Part shown: in pieces, positions 43,728 through 52,441 of the stretch
Numbering within the stretch: position 1 is the first letter of the stretch
How the letters are laid out: each line of letters starts with the position of its first letter
Assembly (NCBI RefSeq): GCF_963676735.1
Contig: NZ_OY781464.1
Span: 1,583,001 to 1,647,000 of the forward strand
From: an uncultured Draconibacterium sp.
GTDB lineage: Bacteria; Bacteroidota; Bacteroidia; Bacteroidales; Prolixibacteraceae
Reading direction: 5' to 3'
DNA length: 64,000 bases
The notes under the pieces: generated by a model
What the model saw: only the letters and a program-made list of their open reading frames with translations
Told to the model about the DNA's origin: nothing
Databases searched by the model: none
Made by a program: the position numbers and the translations under genes

Positions 43728-44801
43728 CTATCGTTTCACTCGGGCATTTCCTCCCCAAATGCTCCATACCTGGTCTTCATCGGCAGGTTGGGCGTAATCG
43801 GTTAAAAAGGTTGCAGCCATTGCGCCCGTTGCCCAGCCAAACTGTGGCCACTTTTCTGCATCCCAGCCTTTCAGAATTCCATAAAGCATTCCACCAACAA
43901 AACCGTCTCCACCTCCGATGCGGTCGAGTACAACAATTTTTTTGGGTTCAATAACATGCCAGTTGTCGCCTTCAAGCATAACGGCCCCCCAAAGGTGTTC
44001 GTTAACGCTGACTACCTCGCGTAAGGTGGTAGCAAATACTGATGCATTGGGGAAAGATTCTTTAACTCTGGTTATGAGTCCCTTAAAGCCATCTATTTTT
44101 GCTTTTAATCCTTCGCCTCCGGCAGCCGGGCCTTCAATTCCGAAGCAAAGCTGAAAATCTTCTTCGTTGCCAATCAGGATGTCAGATACTGATGCTATTT
44201 CGGTAAAATCTTTATGCAGTTGCTCTTCGCGACCTTTCCAGAACGAGGCACGGTGGTTAAGATCGAAAGAAATTTTTGTGCCATGCTTTTTAGCTGCACG
44301 GGCTACTTCCAGGCAAAACTGAGTTGTTTCAGGCGACAATGCACCAATAAGCCCCGAGAGATGAACGATTTGCACCCCTTCTTCACCAAAAATGCGCTCC
44401 AAATCAAAATCGCTGGCTTTAAGGGTACGACCAACTTCGCCGGCACGGTCATTAAAAACGCGAGGCCCGCGGGTACCGTACCCGCTATCGGCAATATTTA
44501 TCTGGTGGCGGTAACCCCACGGATTGCCCTGTTCAACTTCCGGGCCTTCATAATCCATGTGGCGTGCTTTAAGGTTACTTTTAATAAACTTCGCAATCGG
44601 ACTGTCTTTTACAAAGGCGGTTAAAACTTTTACCGGTAAACCCAGGTACGACGAAATGCTGGCAACATTGGTTTCGGCACTGGTGGCATAAAGTGTAAAT
44701 TTATCGCTGGAGTGAACAGGTTGTCCATTCTCCGGAGTGATACGTGTTCCCATACTGGTTGGAACAAGCATGGCATATTTACAGTTTTGTTTTAGTTCCA
44801 T
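43728..44801 (-). CDS. PfkB-family carbohydrate kinase (2-keto-3-deoxygluconate kinase-like)
   Basis: Ribokinase-fold sugar kinase of 357 residues. The catalytic base and anion hole are in DRIGGGDGFVGGMLYG (Asp near residue 310), and an N-terminal substrate-binding region includes SAETNVASISSYLGLPVKVLTAFV. KISFDLNHRASFW and the LIGNEEDFQLCFG segment are typical of KdgK-type kinases. 2-Keto-3-deoxygluconate is the best guess given an SDR of the mannonate type upstream, but fructose or other sugars are possible. It lies 162 bases after the SDR gene, with a hairpin between, and 76 bases before the LarA-like gene. Start ATG at 44801 (MELKQNCKYAMLVP). Confidence 0.82.
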   Translation of the reverse strand: MELKQNCKYAMLVPTSMGTRITPENGQPVHSSDKFTLYATSAETNVASISSYLGLPVKVLTAFVKDSPIAKFIKSNLKARHMDYEGPEVEQGNPWGYRHQINIADSGYGTRGPRVFNDRAGEVGRTLKASDFDLERIFGEEGVQIVHLSGLIGALSPETTQFCLEVARAAKKHGTKISFDLNHRASFWKGREEQLHKDFTEIASVSDILIGNEEDFQLCFGIEGPAAGGEGLKAKIDGFKGLITRVKESFPNASVFATTLREVVSVNEHLWGAVMLEGDNWHVIEPKKIVVLDRIGGGDGFVGGMLYGILKGWDAEKWPQFGWATGAMAATFLTDYAQPADEDQVWSIWGGNARVKR

Positions 44802-44918
44802 AATATTTGTTTTTTATTGAGCCGATTTTAACAGTGGATTATCCGATCGGCCTTTTTTATACCATTTTTATTTTAACTATTTTTTTGCGTTAGCGTTAAC
44901 GGAATGATGTGTTAAATA

Positions 44919-44940
44919 AGCCAAATCAAGCGATTTGGCT
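44919..44940. promoter_or_regulatory. Hairpin and palindrome between SDR and kinase genes
   Basis: AGCCAAATC (44919-44927) pairs with GATTTGGCT (44932-44940) around a four-base loop; T-runs are short on both strands, so it may be a partial terminator for the SDR message. A separate 8-base palindrome CGTTAACG lies at 44894-44901, in the leader of the kinase gene, and could be an operator. Confidence 0.4.
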
Positions 44941-44963
44941 TTTACATTATCATTTGTTAAAGC

Positions 44964-45815
44964 TTAAACTCCTCCAAAAGCACTGTAGCCTCCATCAACC
45001 GGAATAACAATACCGGTTATAAAATTAGATATGTCGGAGATAAGGAAGAGTGTTGCTCCCTGTAAATCTTCAGGTTCCCCGAATTTTCCCATTGGTGTAT
45101 TATCAACAATTTTTTGTCCGCGAGGGGAGTAATTTCCTGTTTTTTCATCCATTACCAGAAAACGGTTTTGATTGGTGATAAAGAAGCCCGGCGCAATTGC
45201 ATTTACCCGGATACCAACTTTGGCCAAATGTACCGATAACCACTCGGTAAAATTATTAATTGATGCTTTTGCTGCTGAGTAAGCAGGAATTTTGGTGAGT
45301 GGTTTGTACGAGTTCATCGAAGAAATATTAAGTACCACACCTTTTTTGTTTTTTAACATGTCGCGTGTAAAAACCATGGTTGGTAATAAGGTTCCTTTAA
45401 AATTAAGTGCAAACACTTTGTCAAAACCTTCCATTTCCAGCCCGTAAAAGGTGTCTTCCAATTTATCCATATTTTCCTCGGTCATGGTTTCAACCTTTGT
45501 TGTTGCCTGCGGACTGTTGCCTCCGGCACCATTAATCAATATGTCAATTGGACCTAGTTTTTTGTTAATTTCTACATTTGCTGCTTCCAGGGAGCTTTTG
45601 TCAAGAACATTGGCTTCAACACCAATAACTTCTGCTCCTGATTCTTTTGCTATTTCTGAAGCTACTTTGTCTGCAACTTCTTTGTTGATATCGGCAATGG
45701 CTATTTTGGTGCCCACCGACGCAATGGCTTTAACCATGGCTGTGCCTAAAACACCGGCTCCCCCGGTAATTACACATACCTTTCCATTTAAATCGCTAAA
45801 TGATAATGCTTGCAT
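44964..45815 (-). CDS. SDR-family oxidoreductase, mannonate/gluconate dehydrogenase type
   Basis: Short-chain dehydrogenase of 283 residues. The cofactor loop is VITGGAGVLGTAMVKA, the acidic end of strand two is AIADINKE (Asp, suggests NAD(H)), NAG appears as NGAGGNSP, and the active site is SSMNSYKPLTKIPAYSAAKAS with Ser-Tyr-Lys. The C-terminus VIPVDGGYSAFGGV is normal. The long insertion ATTKVETMTEENMDKLEDTF near residue 105 is characteristic of the mannonate oxidoreductase/fructuronate reductase subgroup seen in Bacteroidota and Thermotogae. It lies five bases after the LacI gene, so regulator and enzyme are one unit. No UxuA mannonate dehydratase is near. Confidence 0.85.
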   Translation of the reverse strand: MQALSFSDLNGKVCVITGGAGVLGTAMVKAIASVGTKIAIADINKEVADKVASEIAKESGAEVIGVEANVLDKSSLEAANVEINKKLGPIDILINGAGGNSPQATTKVETMTEENMDKLEDTFYGLEMEGFDKVFALNFKGTLLPTMVFTRDMLKNKKGVVLNISSMNSYKPLTKIPAYSAAKASINNFTEWLSVHLAKVGIRVNAIAPGFFITNQNRFLVMDEKTGNYSPRGQKIVDNTPMGKFGEPEDLQGATLFLISDISNFITGIVIPVDGGYSAFGGV

Positions 45816-45820
45816 ATCTG

Positions 45821-46882
45821 TTATTTAAATTCTTTATAATAATCAACGTTTTCTTTTGTTACGATATCAATAGATGTATAGTTTTCTTTTTGAATATTTC
45901 TTCTTTGCACGATTCTCCTGAATAGCTTGTTTATTGCATTATACCCTTGCTCTTCAGGTCGCTGGCAGATAAGGAATTGTACCTGGTCGTTTTTCAAACA
46001 TTCAATATTTTCTTTTAGCAAATCGTGCCCGATTACTTTAAGGTTATCAAGTTTTAACTTGTTTTGCAGGCGCCCAACAAAAAATACTTTTGAATTAGTG
46101 ACAAAAATGCCCTTAATATTTTTTTGATGGATTTCTTTTTCAACCTTATTCATCCATTCATCTGAATTGGTATCCGGAATCTCAAGCGTGTACAACTGGT
46201 GATTGTTTTCTTTCTTTTTCGCAAACCAGTTATAAAAACCTTTTTCGCGTTGTACCAGGTGGTTTTGGTTATCCATTTCTTTGGCAAAATGAATGAGCAG
46301 GATATTTCCATCGGGAAGGATTAAATCCAGTAACTTTCCTGATACCAGGCCACTTTGGTAGGAATTTTGCCCAATGTAACTAAGATGCCCGGCATCTTTT
46401 ATTTCAGAGTCGATAAAAACAAAGGGTATTTTATTGTTTTTAAGCTCTTCGATAAAAACAGTGGCCTCTTTCTTGTAAAAGGGAGCCAGAACAACGCCAT
46501 CTGGTTTAATATTCAGTACCTTATTGGCCTCTTTTACAAAACTGGCAGGATCGGTTTGGCTAAAAGTAAATGACTCGATTTGAAGACCATACTGAGGCAG
46601 CTCCGCAATTCGTTTTTCTACACCTTTTATTGGTTTGCTCCAATACCCATCCTCTGAAGGAGGCTGTGGTAGTAAAGTGGCAAAAGTTGCCGATTTTTTT
46701 GAAGCAAGCGTGCTGGCGAGTATATTAGGTTGGTAGTCAAGTTCTTTTATAATTTCAAGAATCTTTTTCTTGGTGGCTTCGGCAACTTCTCCTCGGTTGT
46801 GCAACACCCGGTCTACCGTGCCAATCGATACTTTTGCTCGTTCAGCAATATCTTTTATCCGTATTTGTTTGTTTAGTTCGAT
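45821..46882 (-). CDS. LacI-family transcriptional regulator with unusual start
   Basis: LacI/GalR repressor with a periplasmic-binding-protein-like sensor (SATFATLLPQ, DGVVLAPFYKKEA, GLVSGKLLDLIL, about residues 60-350). The DNA-binding helix-turn-helix is encoded upstream of the first standard start codon: the frame is open from 46918 and reads IRIKDIAERAKVSIGTVDRVLHNRGEV, but the first ATG/GTG/TTG in frame is the GTG at 46807, inside the hinge-helix region. The natural start should be near 46882 (ATC, giving IELNKQIRIKDIA), so it must use a rare start codon, or a base has changed. Translation from 46807 would make a protein without DNA binding. Five bases separate it from the SDR gene; two operator-like palindromes precede it. 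Confidence 0.82.
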   Translation of the reverse strand: MELNKQIRIKDIAERAKVSIGTVDRVLHNRGEVAEATKKKILEIIKELDYQPNILASTLASKKSATFATLLPQPPSEDGYWSKPIKGVEKRIAELPQYGLQIESFTFSQTDPASFVKEANKVLNIKPDGVVLAPFYKKEATVFIEELKNNKIPFVFIDSEIKDAGHLSYIGQNSYQSGLVSGKLLDLILPDGNILLIHFAKEMDNQNHLVQREKGFYNWFAKKKENNHQLYTLEIPDTNSDEWMNKVEKEIHQKNIKGIFVTNSKVFFVGRLQNKLKLDNLKVIGHDLLKENIECLKNDQVQFLICQRPEEQGYNAINKLFRRIVQRRNIQKENYTSIDIVTKENVDYYKEFK

Positions 46883-46959
46883 AGCTATAAGAATTTTATG
46901 GTTTGAAAAACCTTTTAATTAGTTAATCGCTTCCAAATCTAAACAAAAAAATTATTTTT

Positions 46960-47004
46960 CCGTGTTCGTACACGGGAAAAATATTTCAATATGTTTTGGA
47001 ACAT
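46960..47004. promoter_or_regulatory. Two operator-like palindromes upstream of lacI
   Basis: CCGTGTTCGTACACGG at 46960-46975 is an inverted repeat with a central CG and one mismatched pair, the layout of LacI-family operators. ATGTTTTGGAACAT at 46991-47004 is a second one with 5-bp arms. Both lie in the 215-base gap upstream of the regulator and its SDR, so autoregulation by the LacI protein is plausible. The same gap also ends the E2-like gene. Confidence 0.5.
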
Positions 47005-47022
47005 TTTTCCATGTTAGGAAAA

Positions 47023-47847
47023 TTAGAATTTAGCCAGATCAGGATCAGGTTTTTCTTCAAGCAAATGTGGATTTTTTACCAGGTATTTTATGTGGCGAAA
47101 TAACTTGCCCCCGTGAGAGCCGTCGACAACCCGATGGTCGAGAGTTGCTGAAAGTAGCATTATTCTGCGCGGAACAATTTCGCCGTTGACTACGGCTGGC
47201 TTATTTTGCACTGTGCCAAGAATTAATACCAATGAAACATTAGAAGAAGGCAGTAATGAACCATACCCCGTATCGAGACCAACTGTACCAATATTTGAAA
47301 CTACGTAAGATCCGAAGCTGTTCGAATCGAGTCCAATGCCCGGGAGCGATACTCCCCAATCGATGGTAAGTACACGGTAGAGGCGAAACAACCACTTGCG
47401 GAATGGCCAGGGTACCCGGGCAAGCATATTTTTTGATTGCATGGCATCGCGTTCTTTACCTTGTCTCGACTGACGGATGTGTTCGGCAATCTCATCTGTA
47501 ACCTCCTGAATGGTTCGTTGATCGGCGTTTTCAACCTTCACTGAGCCCATTTCTCCACCGGCTAACAGTACACTTACAACACCGTCTACCTGCTTTCGTT
47601 GTGCAATTTTTGAACCTTTCACAAAAGTATTCAACTCCGGAACTTCGTTTCGTATGGCTCGTCCAACAATTAAGGTGAGAATGTAGGTGAGCGTAGTTTT
47701 TAAACCTTCTTTTCTTTTTTGAGCAATGTATTTCTCAATTTCGGTAACATCTAACTCTACCATGCCATAGATTTTCGAGTCGGTAGGCTTTTTGTAGATT
47801 GTTGACGCTACCTTGCGCCAGTCGGAATTATAATCAATATGCTTCAT
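47023..47847 (-). CDS. Stand-alone 2-oxo acid dehydrogenase E2-type acyltransferase domain
   Basis: Resembles the catalytic core of lipoate acyltransferases and chloramphenicol acetyltransferase. The whole 274-residue protein is one catalytic domain; neither the lipoyl nor the subunit-binding domain of E2 is present. The active-site motif HxxxDG appears as LDHRVVDGSHG near residue 240, and SFGSYVVSNIGTVGLDTGYG and RAIRNEVPELNTFVKG are conserved core pieces. Residues 130-180 hold an insertion with RKWLFRLYRVL. Without a lipoyl domain it could act on free CoA thioesters or complement another complex. No E1 or E3 gene is near. It lies 215 bases upstream of the LacI gene. Confidence 0.85.
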   Translation of the reverse strand: MKHIDYNSDWRKVASTIYKKPTDSKIYGMVELDVTEIEKYIAQKRKEGLKTTLTYILTLIVGRAIRNEVPELNTFVKGSKIAQRKQVDGVVSVLLAGGEMGSVKVENADQRTIQEVTDEIAEHIRQSRQGKERDAMQSKNMLARVPWPFRKWLFRLYRVLTIDWGVSLPGIGLDSNSFGSYVVSNIGTVGLDTGYGSLLPSSNVSLVLILGTVQNKPAVVNGEIVPRRIMLLSATLDHRVVDGSHGGKLFRHIKYLVKNPHLLEEKPDPDLAKF

Positions 47848-47992
47848 ATAACGATTTTACTTATCAATCGTTTTCTGTAAAAATGAAAATTGTGGCTTTG
47901 AGTCGCAAATGTAATTTTTTAATCGGAAACAGCCACCGAACTTAGAAAGTTATTAGGCAACGATTTTATAAAATGCCAATAAAAACTGCTTG

Positions 47993-49177
47993 TCAGGGCC
48001 ATATCTTGTCGATATCAACTTGTATGGGATCTATTCTTTTTAAAAAAATCTGAAAATCGGTTTGATTCTGACCACTAACTTCAAATAAGGCTTTAAAATT
48101 GGTATTGTTATGCTCTTTTAGTAGTTGCTTCAGCTGCTTAAGGTGCTCCGGTCGACTGAGGTATTTTACGGTTGCAATATTGCCCACATCGGTGTTACAC
48201 ATTAGCGCCATAACAATTCTTTCATCACTGGTTTTAAAATGAATTAAAGAGGCATATTCCTGGGTGAGAAACTCTTCGGTATCGGGTTGGAAAACCGAAA
48301 CCGAGTCGTTGTGCAGGTATGATACCATTGAACTTTTAGAGTCGAATGAAATTCCGGTTTTCTCAAAAACGTCTTTTAAAATGCCTTGAGTTTTATACGA
48401 ACCTATGAATAGCGTATTGCGGTTTGTTAAATGTTCCCATTGCAAGTCGCTCGAGTAACGCATATTTATATTCATTTGGTTGCCTCCCAAAAAACTTAAC
48501 ACCTTGTACAGCGCAAAAGGCGCTTGTTTATTAATATAAGTTTGCGAAGTTTTCTTAAAATCATCTTGTCCGGGTGGGAGCGTGTTTAACAAGGCTTCAA
48601 AATCTTTATCAGAGTTGATGCTGGTGTAACGTGTTGTTCCCATTTGTCCCAGGGTATTTCTGGCGCGCACAAAATAGTGGTCGCCCAGCACAATCAGCAG
48701 CGGATAATCAGAGGTGTAAATATCGTTCCATAAAAAGCTTTTTGTAATTTGTACTCTGTTTTTACCCTGGTAAATAAGTAATGAAAATATTAAAAAGAGT
48801 GCACTAACGATTAATATGTAAGGACTTAATTTTGTTATTCTGCTCGTCCACACAAGTTTGCGGTTTACTTTTATATCAACTTCGTAACCACCTTTTGGAA
48901 TAGAAAAAACTATTTCATCGCCGGCTCCTTCTTTTGCATAATATTCCTTGAGTTTTTTTCTCAGATTAAAGATGTAGATGCGTATATTCTTCTCTTTTTC
49001 CTGACTTTGTTTTTTACCAAAAACCTCGTAGGCAATTTCAATCTCACGAAGTTCTTCGCCTTTCAATGATTTTTCTACTAAATGCTTGAAAAGCTCTTTG
49101 AGAACAACCGATTTTGCAAAGCACTGGCTATTTAATACTTTATGTAACTCTTTATTTATTTGATGGTAGTTTTTCAT
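47993..49177 (-). CDS. Membrane-anchored winged-helix regulator (ToxR/CadC-like)
   Basis: The N-terminal ~115 residues resemble the OmpR/ToxR-type winged helix (HQINKELHKVLNSQCF, LREIEIAYEVFGKK, IRIYIFNLRKKLKEYY, FSIPKGGYEVDIKV). A single transmembrane segment follows (LSPYILIVSALFLIFSLLIY, about residue 133), then an extracytoplasmic domain of about 240 residues with no recognised fold. I start at the ATG at 49177; a start at 49294 would prepend an odd hydrophobic piece. It is divergent from a Tat-type Gfo/Idh gene with 137 bases between, so it may control that gene. The signal sensed is unknown. Confidence 0.75.
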   Translation of the reverse strand: MKNYHQINKELHKVLNSQCFAKSVVLKELFKHLVEKSLKGEELREIEIAYEVFGKKQSQEKEKNIRIYIFNLRKKLKEYYAKEGAGDEIVFSIPKGGYEVDIKVNRKLVWTSRITKLSPYILIVSALFLIFSLLIYQGKNRVQITKSFLWNDIYTSDYPLLIVLGDHYFVRARNTLGQMGTTRYTSINSDKDFEALLNTLPPGQDDFKKTSQTYINKQAPFALYKVLSFLGGNQMNINMRYSSDLQWEHLTNRNTLFIGSYKTQGILKDVFEKTGISFDSKSSMVSYLHNDSVSVFQPDTEEFLTQEYASLIHFKTSDERIVMALMCNTDVGNIATVKYLSRPEHLKQLKQLLKEHNNTNFKALFEVSGQNQTDFQIFLKRIDPIQVDIDKIWP

Positions 49178-49314
49178 TAACTGGCTGTAAATGAATTGTG
49201 TTAAAAGCAAAGTTAACACAATTTTTACGTAACACAAATTAAAGTGCTTGGCTAAAGAAATAAAACAATTTAAGTTTAGTAAGGATATTAACAATCAAAT
49301 TTAAACTTATAGAA

Positions 49315-50718
49315 ATGCAAAACAGAAGAAGTTTTCTTGCAACCATTGGCACTATAGCTGCCGGAGCGGTCGTGTCTAATCCATTAAAAGCTGCAGTGCT
49401 TGCACAAGGTAAATTAAAAATGGTTCTTGTTGGCACCGGAATCCGAGGTAACAGCTTTTGGGGAAAACGCCTGGTTGACGAATATGGCGACATCCTTGAA
49501 TTTGTTGCTTTAGTGGATAGTAATCCAGGACGGGTAAAGTATGCGGCAGAATATATTGGGGTTGGTGAAAAGTGTAAAACCTATACCAATTTTGATGATA
49601 TGATTAGTGAGCAAACACCGGACTTAATAATGGTTACAACTCCGGATGCAACCCACCATCAATATATTGTAAAATCGTTGGAAAATGGAGTTGATGTATT
49701 AACCGAAAAACCGCTTACTACCGATGAAGACAAATGCCAGCAGATTTTAGATGCTGAGCGAAAGTATAAACGCAAAGTAATTGTTGGTTTTAATTACCGT
49801 TGGAGCCCTTATAACACCAAAATAAAAGAATTGCTTATGGAAGGTGCAATTGGCAAGCTTGTTTCGGTTGATTTTACCTGGATGCTAAACACCAGCCATG
49901 GAGCTTCTTATTTTCGCCGTTGGCACGGACAGCGCGAGTGGAGTGGTACTTTGCTGATTCACAAATCAACCCACCACTTCGATCTGTTGAATTGGTGGAT
50001 TGACTCTGATCCGGATGAAGTTTATGCGACAGGTGATTTGGAATTTTATGGTAATCGCCCGGAGAAGAGCGGTGTAAATTGCCGAAATTGCGATGAAAAA
50101 GGTACTTGTCCGTTCTTTTATGACATTACTAAAAGTAGAACCGAATATAACTTGTATGTGAAACATGAACAACATGATGGTTATATTCGCGACAGTTGTC
50201 TTTTCAGACACGAAATAAATATCTACGACAAAATGAACGTGAACGTAAAATATGCCAATAACGTTCATCTTAATTACATGCTTACAACTTATTCGCCCTG
50301 GGAAGGATGGAGAGTTGCATTTAACGGTACAGAAGGACGCATTGAAGCCTTTTTGGATGTGCCATACCTGGAGCAGGTACATGTATCGCAGGAAGATATG
50401 CACAAGGCAGAAATGGATCAGAGAGGAAATCAGCAATTGCAGCAAAAACCAATTATTTTGCATAAGCTGTGGGGCGAACAGGAGATAATAAATGTGGGCT
50501 ACAGTCGTGGCGGCCACGGTGGCGGAGATAAACGTTTACACGACCATCTTTTTAGAACGCCTAATGCAGAGGATGAATACCAGCATTTGGCAGGTACCCG
50601 CGACGGAGCAATGTCGATACTGGTTGGAACAGCGGCCCGAAAAAGTATTGAGGCAGGACAACCAATTAAGGTTGGAACCTTAACTACTTTAATACCACGT
50701 GCGAAACGACTTGTATAA
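49315..50718 (+). CDS. Exported Gfo/Idh/MocA oxidoreductase with Tat-type signal
   Basis: The N-terminus MQNRRSFLATIGTIAAGAVVS contains a twin-arginine motif (RRSFL) and a hydrophobic segment, so export through the Tat pathway with bound cofactor is likely. The Rossmann region is KLKMVLVGTGIRGNSFWG, followed by VTTPDATHHQYIVKSLENGVDVLTEKPLT. The second domain has STHHFDLLNWWIDSDPDEV. A cysteine-rich insert NCRNCDEKGTCPFFYD (near residue 265) may bind a metal, which is not usual for the family. GH109-type Gfo/Idh glycosidases are one alternative. It has a strong terminator 22 bases after the stop. The divergent membrane regulator is its only close neighbour. Confidence 0.86.
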   Translation: MQNRRSFLATIGTIAAGAVVSNPLKAAVLAQGKLKMVLVGTGIRGNSFWGKRLVDEYGDILEFVALVDSNPGRVKYAAEYIGVGEKCKTYTNFDDMISEQTPDLIMVTTPDATHHQYIVKSLENGVDVLTEKPLTTDEDKCQQILDAERKYKRKVIVGFNYRWSPYNTKIKELLMEGAIGKLVSVDFTWMLNTSHGASYFRRWHGQREWSGTLLIHKSTHHFDLLNWWIDSDPDEVYATGDLEFYGNRPEKSGVNCRNCDEKGTCPFFYDITKSRTEYNLYVKHEQHDGYIRDSCLFRHEINIYDKMNVNVKYANNVHLNYMLTTYSPWEGWRVAFNGTEGRIEAFLDVPYLEQVHVSQEDMHKAEMDQRGNQQLQQKPIILHKLWGEQEIINVGYSRGGHGGGDKRLHDHLFRTPNAEDEYQHLAGTRDGAMSILVGTAARKSIEAGQPIKVGTLTTLIPRAKRLV

Positions 50719-50739
50719 ATAAATAATGATGTAATCCGG

Positions 50740-50768
50740 AAACGCAGTATCGAAAAGTTACTGCGTTT
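50740..50768 (+). terminator. Intrinsic terminator of the Tat-type oxidoreductase gene
   Basis: AAACGCAGTA (50740-50749) pairs perfectly with TACTGCGTTT (50759-50768) and runs on into TTTATTAATT on the plus strand. It lies between this gene and the convergent nhaC gene. Confidence 0.8.
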
Positions 50769-50782
50769 TTTATTAATTGATA

Positions 50783-52261
50783 TTATATTGAACCTGTTGG
50801 ATTCTGAATTTCTTCCGGACCTGGTTCAGTCTTCACCAACCTTCTGATTTTAATGTTTAAATAAGCAAAAAGAATGGTCATAAACGGACTGATGATATTA
50901 AAAAAAGCATAGGGTGCGTAGGCCCAGGTGTCAACACCTAAAACCCTTGATTGAGTGGCGCCACAAGTATTCCAGGGGATAAGTACCGAGGTAATGGTTC
51001 CACTGTCTTCCAGCGTTCTGCTAAGTACTTCTGGTTTTAGACCCTTATCTTCATAGGTTTTTTTATACATACGACCCGGAACTACCAGCGCAATATACTG
51101 ATCGGAAGCCGTTGTATTAAAGAATATACAGGTTCCAACGGTTGATGCAACCAGGCTTCCGGTGCTTTTTGCATATTTTACGATAGGTTGGGTAATTCGT
51201 CGTAATAATCCTGCCGATTCCATAACGCCGCCAAATACCATCGCCGAAAGAATTAACCAAACGGTATCAAGCATTCCGCGCATACCTGATGTGCTGAGTA
51301 AATCATTTACATTTTCATTAGTGGTGGTAAGGCTAACATCGCCAAACATAGCTTGCATTACCGAATAGTAGGATGCGGTGGTGTAATTTTCAATATCTCC
51401 GGCTATGCTCCTGATTACATCTGGTTGAAAAATGATTGCAAAAATTCCGCCCAATAAGGTTCCGATAAGCAATGAGGGGAGTGGAGGCACCTTTAAAACT
51501 ATAACTGTTAATAAAATTACAGGAACTAAAAATAGTAAGGGGCTGGTATTAAAAGTGGCATCTACTGCCGTTTTTACGTTTTGAACATCGATTGATGCAT
51601 TAGAAAAATCATAGTTGAAGCCAATAACCAGAAAAATAATAAGTGTTATGGTCATTGACGGAACAGTTGTGAAAGTCATGTACCGGATGTGGGTAAACAA
51701 ATCGGTACCGGCCATTGCAGGTGCCAGATTGGTGGTGTCGCTTAGCGGACTCATTTTGTCGCCAAAGTACGCACCACTTATGATTGCTCCGGCCACAATC
51801 GCTTCATTTATCCCAATGGCCTGTCCAATTCCAAGCAATGCAACGCCTATAGTTGCAATGGTCGACCACGAGCTTCCGGTGGCAACACTAACAATGGCAC
51901 TCACTACCACAGCTGTAAACAAAAACAGTTTCGGGCTTATTATATCGAGTCCGTAATAAATCATTGCAGGAACAACTCCGCTTATTAACCATGTGCCGGC
52001 AAGCGAACCAATTAAAAGTAAAATTAAAATGGAGGGCATGGCAGAACCAATGGTGGCCACAATTTTTTTTCGTACACTATCCCAGCCATAGCCTAAACGG
52101 TAAGCAACAAGTCCGGCAATGGCAGCAGCCAGCATTAGTGCAATTTGGTTGGCTCCTGATAAAGTATCATCAAAAAGTAAAACATTAAAAGTTAATAGTG
52201 CAATTAAAATAAGTATGGGCAGTAATGCCATAAAGAGAGTGGCTTCTCGTTTTGTTGTCAT
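50783..52261 (-). CDS. nhaC: NhaC-family Na+/H+ antiporter
   Basis: Inner-membrane antiporter with about 12 hydrophobic segments and 492 residues. NhaC features include GAIISGAYFGDKMSPLSDTTNLAPAMAGTDLFTHIRYM (the ion-site region, Asp/Ser/Thr/Asn-rich), VVSAIVSVATGSSWSTIATIGVALLGIG and, in the second half, SLVASTVGTCIFFNTTASDQYIALVVPGRMYK. Substrate in other organisms is Na+ or malate-linked H+ exchange; not determined here. It is divergent from the giant repeat protein across 180 bases and convergent with the Tat-type oxidoreductase gene. Confidence 0.93.
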   Translation of the reverse strand: MTTKREATLFMALLPILILIALLTFNVLLFDDTLSGANQIALMLAAAIAGLVAYRLGYGWDSVRKKIVATIGSAMPSILILLLIGSLAGTWLISGVVPAMIYYGLDIISPKLFLFTAVVVSAIVSVATGSSWSTIATIGVALLGIGQAIGINEAIVAGAIISGAYFGDKMSPLSDTTNLAPAMAGTDLFTHIRYMTFTTVPSMTITLIIFLVIGFNYDFSNASIDVQNVKTAVDATFNTSPLLFLVPVILLTVIVLKVPPLPSLLIGTLLGGIFAIIFQPDVIRSIAGDIENYTTASYYSVMQAMFGDVSLTTTNENVNDLLSTSGMRGMLDTVWLILSAMVFGGVMESAGLLRRITQPIVKYAKSTGSLVASTVGTCIFFNTTASDQYIALVVPGRMYKKTYEDKGLKPEVLSRTLEDSGTITSVLIPWNTCGATQSRVLGVDTWAYAPYAFFNIISPFMTILFAYLNIKIRRLVKTEPGPEEIQNPTGSI

Positions 52262-52441
52262 TTGCTTATTGATGAAATAAATGTTGCGCCAAAATAATAC
52301 ATCTCATTGAAAAATGTAATAAAACTGCCGGTAAATCCTGCAAAATGTAAAATTATACTTCTTCAACAAAATCAATCATCATTTTATTTAAAGGATAATT
52401 ATTTGTTCTTATTTTCGTTCTTTCTTAATTAACAACTTAAT

